The notes under the pieces were generated by a model that did no database searches, was not told where the DNA came from, and worked only from the letters and a program-made list of their open reading frames with translations. 64,000 nucleotides of DNA from Nocardioides baculatus (GTDB lineage Bacteria > Actinomycetota > Actinomycetes > Propionibacteriales > Nocardioidaceae): NCBI RefSeq assembly GCF_016735675.1, contig NZ_JAERSG010000004.1:62001-126000 (forward strand), read 5' to 3'. Below, piece by piece: positions 15,844 to 24,302 of this stretch. Numbering within the stretch: the first letter of the stretch is position 1; every line of letters starts with the position of its first letter. The position numbers were made by a program, and so were the translations under genes.

Positions 15844-15856
15844 GAGGCCGAACGTA
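15844..15856 (-). promoter_or_regulatory. Predicted leaderless -10 of the orphan winged-helix gene
   Basis: TACGTT on the minus strand (15856-15851) is 7 nt before the GTG at 15843. A small hairpin (CACCC 15866-15870 with GGGTG 15875-15879) lies just upstream and may end the cyclase transcript. Confidence 0.5.
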
Positions 15857-15949
15857 AGGATCCGACACCCCTCCGGGTGGCCTTTTGGCCGAAAGATGCA
15901 CGACTGGTCTGGTCCACCTCGCACGCTCCGGACGGGCTCCCGAGACAGG

Positions 15950-16990
15950 TCAGCGACGGCGTACGGCCACCGGTTCGACGAGGCCGAAGCCCCGCACGGG
16001 ACGGGCCGGGAGCCGCCTGCTCTCCCACTCCGCGGGCGGCAGCAGGTCGGCGGTGTTCTGGTCCACGATGAGCCGGTTGCGGCGCGCGACCTGGGTCAGG
16101 CGGGCGGCCATGTTGACCGGCGGCCCGAAGATGTCGCCGAGCCGCTGGATGACCGGTCCGCTCGCCAGCCCGAGGCGGACGTCGGGCATCTTGGCGTCGC
16201 GGCCGATCACGTTGATGATCCCCTCGGCCACCGCGATGCCGTCCTCCGCGCCGCCGGTGACGAACAGCACCGAGTCGCCGAGGCTCTTGATGATCCGCCC
16301 GGCGTAGCGCGCGACGACGTCCTGGCAGCGACTCTCGAACACCTCGACGAGGTCGCCGATCTCCTCGCGGTCGAGCGTGTTGGACAGCGCGGTGAACGAC
16401 ACCAGGTCGGCGAACCCGACGGTCACGTCGATGGTGTGGAGGTCCTCGTCCTTGGCCCCCATCGCCTCGATCCGGCCGACGGCCGCGGCGAGGTGCCGGC
16501 GCCACGCATAGATGAGGAGGTCCTCGAAGGGCGGGTTGACCTCGTTGATCAGGCGCAGGGCGGAGCCGATGCGCGAGCCGGTGGCCTCGTCGCCCGACTC
16601 CAGCTCCTCGACGCGGTGCACGAGGGTCGAGACCTCCCAGTCGGCGAGCCGGGCCATGGTCTGGCCGACGCCGCGGGTGAGGTTCACCGCCATGTCGAAG
16701 TCGACCGCACCCGCGTCGACGAAGCCCATCAGCGTCGCGACGGCCTCGACGTCGGCAGTGGTGTAGGCCTTCTCGCCGACGAACTCCGGGAAGCCGAGCG
16801 CGCGCCACAGCCGGCGGGTCTGGTCGATCGTGATGCCGGTCTCGGCGGCCACCTCGAGCGCGCTCAGCTCGGGCTTGCTGCGGAGGATCGCGTCGTCGAG
16901 CTGCTCACCCGGCCGCCGCGCCTCGGACTTCTTCCTCGACGACGTCCTGGCCCGGGGCTTGCCCTTCTTCGGCGTGCGCTCAGGTGCCAT
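15950..16990 (-). CDS. Class III adenylate/guanylate cyclase with N-terminal regulatory domain
   Basis: A soluble cyclase of about 346 residues. Residues 1-30 are Lys/Arg-rich. A helical regulatory domain follows (LSALEVAAETGITIDQTRRLWRALGFPEF and AVATLMGFVDAGAVDFDMAVNLTRGVGQTMARLADW), similar to that of mycobacterial Rv2212/Rv1264-type cyclases. The catalytic domain has VGFADLVSFTALSNTLDREEIGDLVEVFE with a metal-binding Asp, IIKSLGDSVLFVTG with the second Asp, and IFGPPVNMAARLTQVA. It would make cAMP from ATP. The ATG at 16990 overlaps the end of the PH-domain gene; a GTG at 17005 is an equal alternative. The bases do not show a strong RBS for either. Confidence 0.9.
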   Translation of the reverse strand: MAPERTPKKGKPRARTSSRKKSEARRPGEQLDDAILRSKPELSALEVAAETGITIDQTRRLWRALGFPEFVGEKAYTTADVEAVATLMGFVDAGAVDFDMAVNLTRGVGQTMARLADWEVSTLVHRVEELESGDEATGSRIGSALRLINEVNPPFEDLLIYAWRRHLAAAVGRIEAMGAKDEDLHTIDVTVGFADLVSFTALSNTLDREEIGDLVEVFESRCQDVVARYAGRIIKSLGDSVLFVTGGAEDGIAVAEGIINVIGRDAKMPDVRLGLASGPVIQRLGDIFGPPVNMAARLTQVARRNRLIVDQNTADLLPPAEWESRRLPARPVRGFGLVEPVAVRRR

Positions 16991-17483
16991 CGTCGCGGCG
17001 GTCACCGCCGGAGAGCCGGTGCAGCTCGTCGGAGACCTGGAGCTGGACCTTCTCCACCTCGGGGATGTCGTGGAGCTCGACCTGGCCGTCGGTGCTGGCG
17101 TCGGACACGACGAGCGTGCCGCAGCCGAAGACCCGGTCGATCACGCCGATCTCGAAGTCGACGCCGCTGATCCGGTTGAGCGGGATCGTGCGGCCCTCCT
17201 TGGCGATGAAGCCGGAGCGCTTGATGAAGCGGCGGTTGGTGAAGGTGTAGGTCGTGGTGAGCCACCTCAGGAACGGCCCCACGACGAACCACACGACGAC
17301 GCCGAGGAACAGGATCCACACCACCAGCGACCCCACCGAGCTGTCGATCAGCCGGCTCAGGAAGATCGCGGCGGCCAGCGCCACGAGCACGACGAGGCCG
17401 GGCAGGATCAGAGCCTTGACGTGCGTCCGGGTGGAGACGACGACGTGTTCGCCCGCGTTGAGGAGCTTGGTCGGAAAGGCCAC
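16980..17483 (-). CDS. PH-domain (bPH2/YdbS-like) membrane protein
   Basis: A 167-residue protein. MAFPTKLLNAGEHVVVSTRTHVKALILP leads into two transmembrane helices (LVVLVALAAAIFLS and SLVVWILFLGVVVWFVVGPFLRWL). The cytoplasmic bacterial PH domain follows: TTYTFTNRRFIKRSGFIAKEGRTIPLNRISGVDFEIGVIDRVFGCGTLVVSDASTDGQVELHDIP. The gene stands between birA and other housekeeping genes, as does Rv3278c in Mycobacterium. No biochemical role is established. The start is GTG at 17483. CATGAT 6 nt upstream is a weaker -10. Confidence 0.88.
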   Translation of the reverse strand: MAFPTKLLNAGEHVVVSTRTHVKALILPGLVVLVALAAAIFLSRLIDSSVGSLVVWILFLGVVVWFVVGPFLRWLTTTYTFTNRRFIKRSGFIAKEGRTIPLNRISGVDFEIGVIDRVFGCGTLVVSDASTDGQVELHDIPEVEKVQLQVSDELHRLSGGDRRDDGT

Positions 17484-17498
17484 GCAGCGATCATGTCA

Positions 17499-18299
17499 CT
17501 AGGCCGGCCGGACGTGCACCACATCGCCGGCCGCGACGGTGAGGGTGCCGTCGTCGGTCCCGACGACCAGCGCCCCGGACGCGTCGATGTCCAGCGCCTC
17601 CCCACGGCGTACGTCGCCCGCGGGCAGGTGCACGTCGACCGTGCGGCCGAGCGTGACGCACACGTCGGCGTACGCCGCGCGCAGCGACTCGGTGTCGTCG
17701 AGCAGGCCCTGGAGGCCGTGGAGCGAGCCGAGCACCTGGCCGAGCAGGCCGGTGCGCTCGACCGGCTCGCCGGTCTCGAGGGCGACGGAGGTGGCGAGCG
17801 CGATCGGCAGCTCGTCGAGCGTCTGGTCGACGTTGATGCCGACCCCGACGACCGCGATCGGACCGCCCGCGGTCTCGATCCGCTCGACCAGGATGCCCGC
17901 GACCTTGCGGCCCGTGCCGAGGTCGCCGCCGTCGACCAGCACGTCGTTGGGCCACTTCAGCGCGATGTCGGGCAGCCGGTCGGCGAGCGCCGCCTGGACG
18001 GCGTACCCCGTGAGCAGCGGCAGCCACGACCACGACTCGGGAGGCACGTCGGGGCGCAGGAGCACCGAGAAGGTCAGCGACGAGCGCGGCGGCGTCTCCC
18101 ACGTGCGGTCGAGCCGGCCGCGTCCCGCGGTCTGGTGCTCGGTGACCAGCACGAGCCCCGGCTCCTCGCCGTCGCGGGCACGCGCCGCGAGCGCGGCGTT
18201 GGTGGATGGGGTCGCCTCCTCGACCTCGACCCGCCATCCGGCGGGCGCGACGAGCCGCGCGAGGTCGAGAGGTGGGCGCGATGCCGGTGCGTCGGTCAT
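17499..18299 (-). CDS. birA: Biotin--[biotin carboxyl-carrier protein] ligase BirA
   Basis: A 266-residue BirA without an N-terminal DNA-binding domain, so it is a ligase only. WRVEVEEATPSTNAALAARARDG begins the catalytic domain. LVTEHQTAGRGRLDRTWETPP is the biotinyl-AMP binding loop (GRGRxxRxW). LKWPNDVLVDGGDLGTGRKVAGILVER is the conserved KWPND...GKKxxGIL signature. The small SH3-like C-terminal domain ends TLTVAAGDVVHVRPA. It attaches biotin to carrier lysines, here probably AccA3 (Lys560) and Pyc (Lys1094), both in this window. It is divergent from accD5. Confidence 0.96.
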   Translation of the reverse strand: MTDAPASRPPLDLARLVAPAGWRVEVEEATPSTNAALAARARDGEEPGLVLVTEHQTAGRGRLDRTWETPPRSSLTFSVLLRPDVPPESWSWLPLLTGYAVQAALADRLPDIALKWPNDVLVDGGDLGTGRKVAGILVERIETAGGPIAVVGVGINVDQTLDELPIALATSVALETGEPVERTGLLGQVLGSLHGLQGLLDDTESLRAAYADVCVTLGRTVDVHLPAGDVRRGEALDIDASGALVVGTDDGTLTVAAGDVVHVRPA

Positions 18300-18361
18300 G
18301 GCACTAGATTGCCGGATGGACCAGCGACCGACGCAGACCAGGCAACTCAGGAGGCCCCCGC
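18300..18361. promoter_or_regulatory. birA-accD5 divergent intergenic region
   Basis: For accD5 the plus strand has TAGATT (18305-18310), a TAnnnT -10, then a leader of about 45 nt with AGGAGG a few bases before the GTG at 18362. For birA the minus strand has CAATCT 6 nt before its ATG. No clear operator is seen. Confidence 0.45.
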
Positions 18362-19969
18362 GTGAGCGCACAGCCGGGTGAGGACAACACGATCGACCTG
18401 CACACGACGGCCGGCAAGCTCGCCGACCTCGAGCAGCGCCTCGACGAGGCGGTGCACGCCGGCTCGGCGAAGGCGATCGAGAAGCAGCACGCGAAGGGTC
18501 GCAAGACCGCCCGCGAGCGCATCGAGATGCTCTTCGACGAGGGCACCTTCGTCGAGCTCGACGAGCTCGCGCGGCACCGCTCGACGGCGTTCGGGCTGGA
18601 GAAGACCCGCCCCTACGGCGACGGCGTGGTGACCGGCTACGGCGAGGTCAACGGCCGCATGGTCTGCGTCTTCAGCCAGGACTTCACCGTCTTCGGCGGC
18701 TCGCTGGGCGAGGTCTACGGCGAGAAGATCACCAAGGTCATGGACCTCGCGATCAAGACCGGTTGCCCGATCATCGGCATCAACGAGGGCGCCGGCGCCC
18801 GGATCCAGGAGGGCGTGGTCAGCCTCGGCCTCTACGGCGAGATCTTCCGCCGCAACGTGCACGCCTCGGGCGTCATCCCGCAGATCAGCCTGATCATGGG
18901 CAACTGCGCCGGCGGGCACGTCTACTCCCCCGCCGTCACCGACTTCACCGTGATGGTCGACCAGACCTCCGCGATGTTCATCACCGGACCCGACGTGATC
19001 AAGACCGTCACCGGCGAGGACGTCACCATGGAGGACCTCGGCGGCGCCCGGACGCACAACACCAAGTCGGGCAACGCCCACTACATGGCCTCCGACGAGG
19101 AGGACGCCATCGAGTACGTCAAGGCGATGCTGTCCTACCTCCCGCAGAACAACCTCGACCCGGCGCCGGAGTACGACGAGCTGCCGGACATGGAGGTCAC
19201 CGACACCGACCGGGCCCTCGACAACCTCATCCCCGACGGGTCCAACCAGCCCTACGACATGCACGACGTGATCACCGCCGTGCTCGACGACGAGGAGTTC
19301 CTCGAGGTCCAGGAGCTGTTCGCCCCCAACATCCTCGTCGGCTTCGGCCGCGTCGAGGGTCGCTCGGTCGGCATCGTGGCCAACCAGCCGATGCAGTTCG
19401 CCGGCACGCTCGACATCGACGCCTCGGAGAAGGCCGCACGGTTCGTCCGCTTCTGCGACGCCTTCAACCTGCCGGTCCTCACGTTCGTCGACGTCCCCGG
19501 CTTCCTGCCGGGCACCGACCAGGAGTGGCAGGGCATCATCCGCCGCGGCGCGAAGCTGATCTACGCCTACGCCGAGGCCACGGTCCCCCTCATCACGGTC
19601 ATCACCCGCAAGGCCTACGGCGGGGCCTACGACGTGATGGGCTCCAAGCACCTCGGCGCCGACATCAACGTCGCCTGGCCCACCGCGCAGATCGCCGTGA
19701 TGGGCGCCCAGGGTGCCGCCAACATCGTGCACCGCAAGACCCTCAAGGCCGTGCAGGACGAGGGCGGCGACGTCGAGGCAAGGCGCGCGGAGCTGATCGA
19801 CGAGTACGAGACCACGCTCGCCAACCCCTACATCGCCGCCGAGCGCGGCTACGTCGACGCCGTCATCGCACCCCACGAGACCCGTGTCGAGATCATCCGC
19901 TCGCTGCGCCTGCTGCGCTCCAAGCGGGAGACCCTCCCGCCCAAGAAGCACGGGAACATCCCCCTCTGA
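18362..19969 (+). CDS. accD5: Acyl-CoA (propionyl/acetyl-CoA) carboxylase beta subunit
   Basis: A 535-residue carboxyltransferase of typical length. The N-domain has [65 protein letters not shown] and [16 protein letters not shown], which binds the acyl-CoA. The C-domain has [56 protein letters not shown], with the second oxyanion-hole glycines. It transfers the carboxyl group from biotin to propionyl- or acetyl-CoA. The biotinylated alpha partner is probably AccA3 (38802-40589). The stop TGA shares its last base with the ATG of the epsilon subunit. Confidence 0.95.
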   Translation: MSAQPGEDNTIDLHTTAGKLADLEQRLDEAVHAGSAKAIEKQHAKGRKTARERIEMLFDEGTFVELDELARHRSTAFGLEKTRPYGDGVVTGYGEVNGRMVCVFSQDFTVFGGSLGEVYGEKITKVMDLAIKTGCPIIGINEGAGARIQEGVVSLGLYGEIFRRNVHASGVIPQISLIMGNCAGGHVYSPAVTDFTVMVDQTSAMFITGPDVIKTVTGEDVTMEDLGGARTHNTKSGNAHYMASDEEDAIEYVKAMLSYLPQNNLDPAPEYDELPDMEVTDTDRALDNLIPDGSNQPYDMHDVITAVLDDEEFLEVQELFAPNILVGFGRVEGRSVGIVANQPMQFAGTLDIDASEKAARFVRFCDAFNLPVLTFVDVPGFLPGTDQEWQGIIRRGAKLIYAYAEATVPLITVITRKAYGGAYDVMGSKHLGADINVAWPTAQIAVMGAQGAANIVHRKTLKAVQDEGGDVEARRAELIDEYETTLANPYIAAERGYVDAVIAPHETRVEIIRSLRLLRSKRETLPPKKHGNIPL

Positions 19970-20187
19970 TGGCCGACGCACACGAGACCTCGCTCCTCCA
20001 GGTCGTCAACGCCGACGCGACCCCCGAGGAGGTCGCGGCCCTGGTCGCGGTCTTCTCGGCACTGGTGTCGGCCGGCGACGACGCCCCGAAGCGTCCGCGC
20101 CCGGCCTGGAGCAACCCGGCCCGCTCGGTCCGGCAGACCCACCGCACCGGCGTCGGCGCCTGGCGCGCGAGCGGCCTGCCGCACTGA
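19969..20187 (+). CDS. accE: Acyl-CoA carboxylase epsilon subunit
   Basis: A 72-residue protein of the actinobacterial AccE family. LLQVVNADATPEEVAALVAVFSAL is the conserved N-terminal helix-turn and SAGDDAPKRPRPAWSNPARSVRQTHRTGVGAWRASGLPH is the conserved tail, which ends W...SGLP(H/R). The epsilon subunit bridges and activates the alpha-beta complex. It begins on the last base of the accD5 stop (TGATG) and so is coupled to it. It is missed by finders that require longer frames. REP-like repeat copy 1 begins 5 nt after its stop. Confidence 0.93.
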   Translation: MADAHETSLLQVVNADATPEEVAALVAVFSALVSAGDDAPKRPRPAWSNPARSVRQTHRTGVGAWRASGLPH

Positions 20188-20192
20188 CGTAC

Positions 20193-20240
20193 GTCGACAG
20201 TGGAGTCGGCGGCCCGACCTAGCGGCCGGCGGCTCCACAG
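20193..20240 (+). repeat. REP-like palindromic repeat, copy 1
   Basis: GTGGAGTCGGCGGCC (20200-20214) and GGCCGGCGGCTCCAC (20224-20238) pair in 13 of 15 positions around the core CGACCTAGC. The left half, GACAGTGGAG followed by CGGCCCGACCTA, recurs at 21278-21328 and, inverted, at 29643-29691. It stands just past the accE stop and may also act as a terminator. Confidence 0.75.
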
Positions 20241-20305
20241 ATGACTCGTCCACAGATCTTCGAACGGTCTCGCGCGAGCGCTCGGCCGCTTGTCATCGTC
20301 GTCGC

Positions 20306-21307
20306 ATGCCCCGCCGCGCCACCAGCACCCTCGACGAGTCAGCCCTCGCGCGCCTGCTGGAGCGCCAGGACGGGGTGGTGTCTCGCGGCCAGCTGGTCGG
20401 TCTCGGCGCCTCCCGCGCGGACGTACGACGCCTCCTCGCCCGCCGCGAGCTCGTGCCGGTCCACCCGAGGGTGTACGTCGACCACTCGGGGACGCCGACC
20501 CGGCGCCAGCGGGAGTGGGCAGCGGTCCTCGCGTGCGCTCCGGCAGCCCTCCACCGCGAGTCCGCGCTCGATGCCCACGGCATGACGCGGGACCGCACGT
20601 CAGGCGCCGGGGACCGTGCGATCCATGTCCTGGTCGACCGTGAGCGCCGCGTCGTGCCTCCACCCGGCGTGATCGTCGAGAGGGCGAGCGACCGGCAGGC
20701 ATGGGTGCAGGACAACAGACGGCCACCGCGCGCCGCCTTCGACTTCGCGGTCCTCAAGGTGGCCGGAGATCGCACCGACGCAGACTCGATCGCACTCCTC
20801 TCCGACGCTGTGCACCAGGGGATGACGACGGCCGCGCGGCTGGTGGACACGATCGACCGCCTGCCGCGGCTGCGCCGTCGTGCGCTGCTCCGCGAGATCC
20901 TGGCCGACGTCGCGGCAGGGACACGCTCGGTGCTGGAGCGTCGCTACCTGCGCGACGTCGAGCGCGCCCATGGCCTCCCGCAGGGCGAGCGCCAGCTGAG
21001 GCAGGACACCGCGAGCGGCGCGGTCCACCGCGACGTCCGCTATCCCGTCGAGCGGACGCTCGTCGAGCTCGACGGCGCCTTCGGGCACCGCGACGCTGTC
21101 GACCGGTGGGCCGATCTCCAGCGCGACCTCGATGCTGCCGTCGAGGATCACGTCACGCTCCGACCGGGCTGGGCGCAGGTCCTCGAACCGTGCCGACTGG
21201 CCGGGCTGGTGGCAGCCGTCCTGCAGAGCCGCGGGTGGGCGGGAGCGCCAGTCCGGTGCGGATCCGCGTGCACCATCGTCGACAGTGGAGCCAGCGGCCC
21301 GACCTAG
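20306..21307 (+). CDS. AbiEi-type winged-helix protein with DUF559/endonuclease-like C-terminus
   Basis: A 333-residue protein. Residues 8-60 (ESALARLLERQDGVVSRGQLVGLGASRADVRRLLARRELVPVHPRVYVDH) match the AbiEi-antitoxin-like N-terminal winged helix. The C-terminal part has VERTLVELDGAFGHRDAVDRWADLQRDLDAAVEDHVTLRPGW, which resembles the DUF559/Vsr-like nuclease fold (E/D...DG..H......D..R). The family is abundant in actinobacteria and its function is unknown. No AbiEii toxin gene is beside it, so a toxin-antitoxin role is not supported. REP-like copies flank it in the same orientation, and the last ten codons (IVDSGASGPT) and stop lie inside copy 2. Confidence 0.75.
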   Translation: MPRRATSTLDESALARLLERQDGVVSRGQLVGLGASRADVRRLLARRELVPVHPRVYVDHSGTPTRRQREWAAVLACAPAALHRESALDAHGMTRDRTSGAGDRAIHVLVDRERRVVPPPGVIVERASDRQAWVQDNRRPPRAAFDFAVLKVAGDRTDADSIALLSDAVHQGMTTAARLVDTIDRLPRLRRRALLREILADVAAGTRSVLERRYLRDVERAHGLPQGERQLRQDTASGAVHRDVRYPVERTLVELDGAFGHRDAVDRWADLQRDLDAAVEDHVTLRPGWAQVLEPCRLAGLVAAVLQSRGWAGAPVRCGSACTIVDSGASGPT

Positions 21308-21328
21308 GGGCCCCGGGCTCCACCGTCG
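21278..21328 (+). repeat. REP-like palindromic repeat, copy 2
   Basis: GACAGTGGAGCC near the left end pairs with GGCTCCACCGTC near the right end. The invariant core CGGCCCGACCTA lies at 21295-21306. It supplies the stop codon (TAG) of the AbiEi-like gene and ends 20 bp before the DUF885 start. Confidence 0.75.
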
Positions 21329-21335
21329 GCACGGT

Positions 21336-21348
21336 TAGGGTCGTCGCC
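21336..21348 (+). promoter_or_regulatory. Predicted leaderless -10 of the DUF885 gene
   Basis: TAGGGT (21336-21341) is 7 nt before the GTG at 21349. The REP-like copy 2 lies immediately upstream. Confidence 0.5.
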
Positions 21349-23040
21349 GTGACTGAGACCCGCACGATCGATGCCCTCTGCGACGCCTACGTCGACGACT
21401 ACTGCGCCTTGGACCCGCTGACCGCCACCTCGGTCGGGGTGGCCGGCCACGAGCACGAGATGACCGACTACTCCCCCGCCGGCTTCGACGCCCGCGAGGC
21501 GCTGGCGCGCGAGGTGGTGGCGGCGGTCGAGGCGGCGACGCCGGTCGACGACCGCGAGGCCGCCGCGCAGGACGCGTTCCTCGAGCGCACCCGGCTCGAG
21601 ATCGCGCTGGAGGACGCCGGGGTCAACCGGTCCCGCATGTCGGTGCTGTGGAGCCCGCTCCACGAGATCCGCGGTGTCTTCGACCTGATGCCGACCGAGG
21701 GCGAGGAGGCGGTGGCCGCGATCGCGGCGCGGCTCGAGGCCGTCCCCGCCGCGCTCGAGGGGCTGCGCGTCACGCTCTCCGACGAGGCTCGCAAGGGCAA
21801 CGTCGTCGCCGCCCGGCAGTACGCCGAGGTGGCCGAGCAGGTGCGCCGCTGGACCGGCCAGGTGGGCGACGCCGGCGACTTCTACCTCGGGCTGGTCGAC
21901 CGGCTGGAGGGCGGCGACCCGGCCCACCTCCGGGCGCTGGCGGGGGCGGCGAGCGCCGCGACGGCATCGTTCGGGCTGTTCCTGTCCGACGAGCTCGAGC
22001 CGCAGGGCCGGGACACGGAGGGCGTGGGCCGCGAGGCCTACGCGCTGGCCAGCCGCTACTTCCTCGGCGCCGAGGTCGACCTCGACGAGACCTACGCGTG
22101 GGGGTGGACCGAGCTCCAGCGGCTGTCCGACCTCATGAGCGCCACCGCCGACCGGATCCTGCCGGGCGCGGACGTCGACGGAGCCGTCGCCCACCTCGAC
22201 GCCGACCCCGAGCGGGTGGTCCACGGACGCGAGGCCTTCCGTGACTGGATGCAGCAGCTCGCGGACCGGACCATCGAGGAGATGGCCGGCGTCCACTTCG
22301 ACATCCCCGACCCGATCCGCCGCATCGAGTGCATGCTCGCGCCGACCAACGACGGCGGCATCTACTACACCGGCCCGTCCGAGGACTTCGCGCGACCGGG
22401 CCGGATGTGGTGGTCGGTGCCCGACGGGATCGAGGACTTCCACCCGTGGCGCGAGGTCACGACGGTCTACCACGAGGGCGTGCCCGGCCATCACCTCCAG
22501 GTCGCGCAGACGGCCTACCGCCAGGACACGCTCAACCGCTGGCAGCGGCTCATGTGCTGGTGCAGCGGCCACGGCGAGGGCTGGGCGCTCTACGCCGAGC
22601 GGCTGATGGAGGAGCTCGGCTTCCTCGACGACCCGGCCGACCTGCTCGGCATGCTCGACGGCCAGTCGCTGCGCGCGACGCGGGTCATCGTCGACATCGG
22701 CATGCACCTCGAGCTGACCATCCCCGAGGACAACCGCCTCGGCGCCGGCGGCACCGCCTTCCACCCCGGCGAGACGTGGACGCCCGAGCTCGGCCTGGAG
22801 TTCATGCGGCTGCACTGCCGGATGGACGACGAGTTCATCCAGTTCGAGGTCAAGCGCTACCTCGGCCTGCCCGGCCAGGCACCCTCCTACAAGGTCGGCG
22901 AGCGCATCTGGCTCGAGGCGCGAGCGGCCGTCCAGCAGCGCCAGGGCGACGACTTCGACCTCAAGGCCTTCCACCGTGCGGCGCTCGACCTCGGCTCGCT
23001 CGGGCTCGACCCGCTCCGCACGGCGCTGGAGCGCCTGTGA
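21349..23040 (+). CDS. DUF885 family metallopeptidase-like protein
   Basis: A 563-residue soluble protein. The family's zinc-type motif appears as TTVYHEGVPGHHLQVAQT (about residues 373-390), where HExxxGHH resembles the HExxH of metallopeptidases. Other conserved segments are TETRTIDALCDAYVDDYCALDPLTATSVGVAGHE at the N-terminus, MWWSVPDGIEDFHPWREV, CSGHGEGWALYAERLMEELGFLDDP and LEFMRLHCRMDDEFIQFEVKRYLGLPGQAPSYKVGERIW. No signal peptide is seen. The GTG start is supported by TAGGGT 7 nt upstream. The stop overlaps the maf start (GTGA), so the two genes form an operon. Substrates are unknown. Confidence 0.9.
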   Translation: MTETRTIDALCDAYVDDYCALDPLTATSVGVAGHEHEMTDYSPAGFDAREALAREVVAAVEAATPVDDREAAAQDAFLERTRLEIALEDAGVNRSRMSVLWSPLHEIRGVFDLMPTEGEEAVAAIAARLEAVPAALEGLRVTLSDEARKGNVVAARQYAEVAEQVRRWTGQVGDAGDFYLGLVDRLEGGDPAHLRALAGAASAATASFGLFLSDELEPQGRDTEGVGREAYALASRYFLGAEVDLDETYAWGWTELQRLSDLMSATADRILPGADVDGAVAHLDADPERVVHGREAFRDWMQQLADRTIEEMAGVHFDIPDPIRRIECMLAPTNDGGIYYTGPSEDFARPGRMWWSVPDGIEDFHPWREVTTVYHEGVPGHHLQVAQTAYRQDTLNRWQRLMCWCSGHGEGWALYAERLMEELGFLDDPADLLGMLDGQSLRATRVIVDIGMHLELTIPEDNRLGAGGTAFHPGETWTPELGLEFMRLHCRMDDEFIQFEVKRYLGLPGQAPSYKVGERIWLEARAAVQQRQGDDFDLKAFHRAALDLGSLGLDPLRTALERL

Positions 23041-23642
23041 CGACACCACTCGTCCTCGCCTCGGCCTCCCCCGCACGCCGTACGACGTTGCGCGCGGCCG
23101 GGCTCGACCCGATCGTCGTGGTGAGCGGGGTCGACGAGTCCCAGGTGGTCGACGTGACCCCGGCCGAGCTCGCGCTCCAGCTGGCCGAGCTCAAGTGCGC
23201 GGCGGTCGTCGGACGCGAGGAGGTGCCGGCGGACGCGCTCGTGCTGGGCTGCGACTCGGTGCTCGAGCTCGACGGCGAGGCCCTGGGCAAGCCCCACGAC
23301 GCCGACGAGGCGCGCCTCAGGTGGCGCGCGATGCGCGGCCGGTCGGGCGTGCTGCACAGCGGACACTGCCTGCGCGACGTCGCCAGCGGCCGGGTGGCCG
23401 CCGCCACCGGGTCGACGACGGTGCACTTCGCCGACGTCACCGACGAGGAGATCGACGCCTACGTCGCCACGGGCGAGCCGCTGGAGGTCGCCGGGGCGTT
23501 CACCATCGACGGCGTCGGCGGCGCCTTCGTCACCGGGATCGAAGGCGACCACCACAACGTGGTCGGGGTCAGCCTGCCGCTGCTGCGCGAGCTGGTCCTC
23601 GAGCTCGGACACGCATGGCCGACCCTGTGGTCCCGGGCCTGA
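23037..23642 (+). CDS. maf: Maf-like nucleoside triphosphate pyrophosphatase
   Basis: A 201-residue Maf/HAM1-type protein. LVLASASPARRTTLRAAGL is the family signature (LASxSPRRxxLL). VLGCDSVLELDGEALGKPHDADEARLRWRAMRGRSGVLHSGHCL holds the catalytic Asp and the substrate loop. GAFTIDGVGGAFVTGIEGDHHNVVGVSLPLL completes the active site. These enzymes hydrolyse non-canonical NTPs such as dTTP/UTP or modified nucleotides and some affect cell division. It starts with GTG overlapping the DUF885 stop. Confidence 0.93.
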   Translation: MTTPLVLASASPARRTTLRAAGLDPIVVVSGVDESQVVDVTPAELALQLAELKCAAVVGREEVPADALVLGCDSVLELDGEALGKPHDADEARLRWRAMRGRSGVLHSGHCLRDVASGRVAAATGSTTVHFADVTDEEIDAYVATGEPLEVAGAFTIDGVGGAFVTGIEGDHHNVVGVSLPLLRELVLELGHAWPTLWSRA

Positions 23643-23647
23643 GGCGC

Positions 23648-23660
23648 TAGCATCCCGGGC
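23648..23660 (+). promoter_or_regulatory. Predicted leaderless -10 of the CDP-alcohol phosphotransferase gene
   Basis: TAGCAT (23648-23653) is 7 nt before the GTG at 23661, within 18 bp of the maf stop. Confidence 0.5.
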
Positions 23661-24302
23661 GTGGGGAGCGCAGTTCGTGGTGGGGTGCAGGCCCAGCCTG
23701 TCGCCGACCCCGACGACCGCTACGGCGTCCGCGAGGAGCGGCTGCTGACCGGGGCGACCGTCATCACCGCGATCCGTACGATCGCCTCCGTCGTCCTGGC
23801 CGCCATGGCTGCCCACCAGGAGAGCCTGTACCTGTTGGTCGCCGCCCTCGTCGTCTACTGGATCGGCGACATGCTCGACGGGTTCTACGCCCGCATCCGC
23901 GACTGCGAGACCCGTATCGGCGCCGTGCTCGACATCATGTGCGACCGGCTCAACGCGGGCGCCTTCTACATCGGACTGGCGTGGCTGCAGCCCGACCTGT
24001 CGCCGGCGATCTTCGTCTACCTCGCCGAGTTCATGGTGGTGGACTGCTTCCTCTCGATCGCGTTCCTGGCGTGGCCGGTGCGCAGCCCCAACTACTTCTT
24101 CGTCGTCGACCGGCCGATCTGGCTGTGGAACTGGTCGAAGCCCGCCAAGGCGGTCAACAGCGCGCTCTTCGCCGTGCTCCTCCTGGTCACCGGATGGATG
24201 TGGGTCGGCCTGGTCATCGCCCTGGCCCTGCTCGCCCTCAAGGTGGTCTCGCTGCACCGGCTGGTGCGGATCGGCCTGCCCGTCCCCGGCGCCGCGGGCT
24301 GA
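23661..24302 (+). CDS. CDP-alcohol phosphatidyltransferase family membrane enzyme
   Basis: A 213-residue integral membrane protein. DMLDGFYARIRDCETRI, continuing to GAVLDIMCD (about residues 73-98), is an exact DGx2ARx8Gx3Dx3D CDP-alcohol phosphotransferase motif with all metal-binding Asp residues. About five or six helices follow, including LSPAIFVYLAEFMVVDCFLSIAFLAW and AVNSALFAVLLLVTGWMWVGLVIALALLALKVV. Such enzymes join a CDP-activated lipid or polyol to an alcohol; which phospholipid is made cannot be told. The stop overlaps the start of the next membrane gene (TGATG). Confidence 0.9.
   Translation: MGSAVRGGVQAQPVADPDDRYGVREERLLTGATVITAIRTIASVVLAAMAAHQESLYLLVAALVVYWIGDMLDGFYARIRDCETRIGAVLDIMCDRLNAGAFYIGLAWLQPDLSPAIFVYLAEFMVVDCFLSIAFLAWPVRSPNYFFVVDRPIWLWNWSKPAKAVNSALFAVLLLVTGWMWVGLVIALALLALKVVSLHRLVRIGLPVPGAAG

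Noticed and set aside
15866..15879. Riboswitch or structured leader before the winged-helix gene
   Set aside because: Only a 5-bp hairpin is present, and the start codon is 7 nt from a good -10, which leaves no leader RNA.
20306..21307. Toxin-antitoxin system at the AbiEi-like gene
   Set aside because: No AbiEii-type nucleotidyltransferase or other toxin gene lies on either side. The neighbours are accE and a DUF885 gene.
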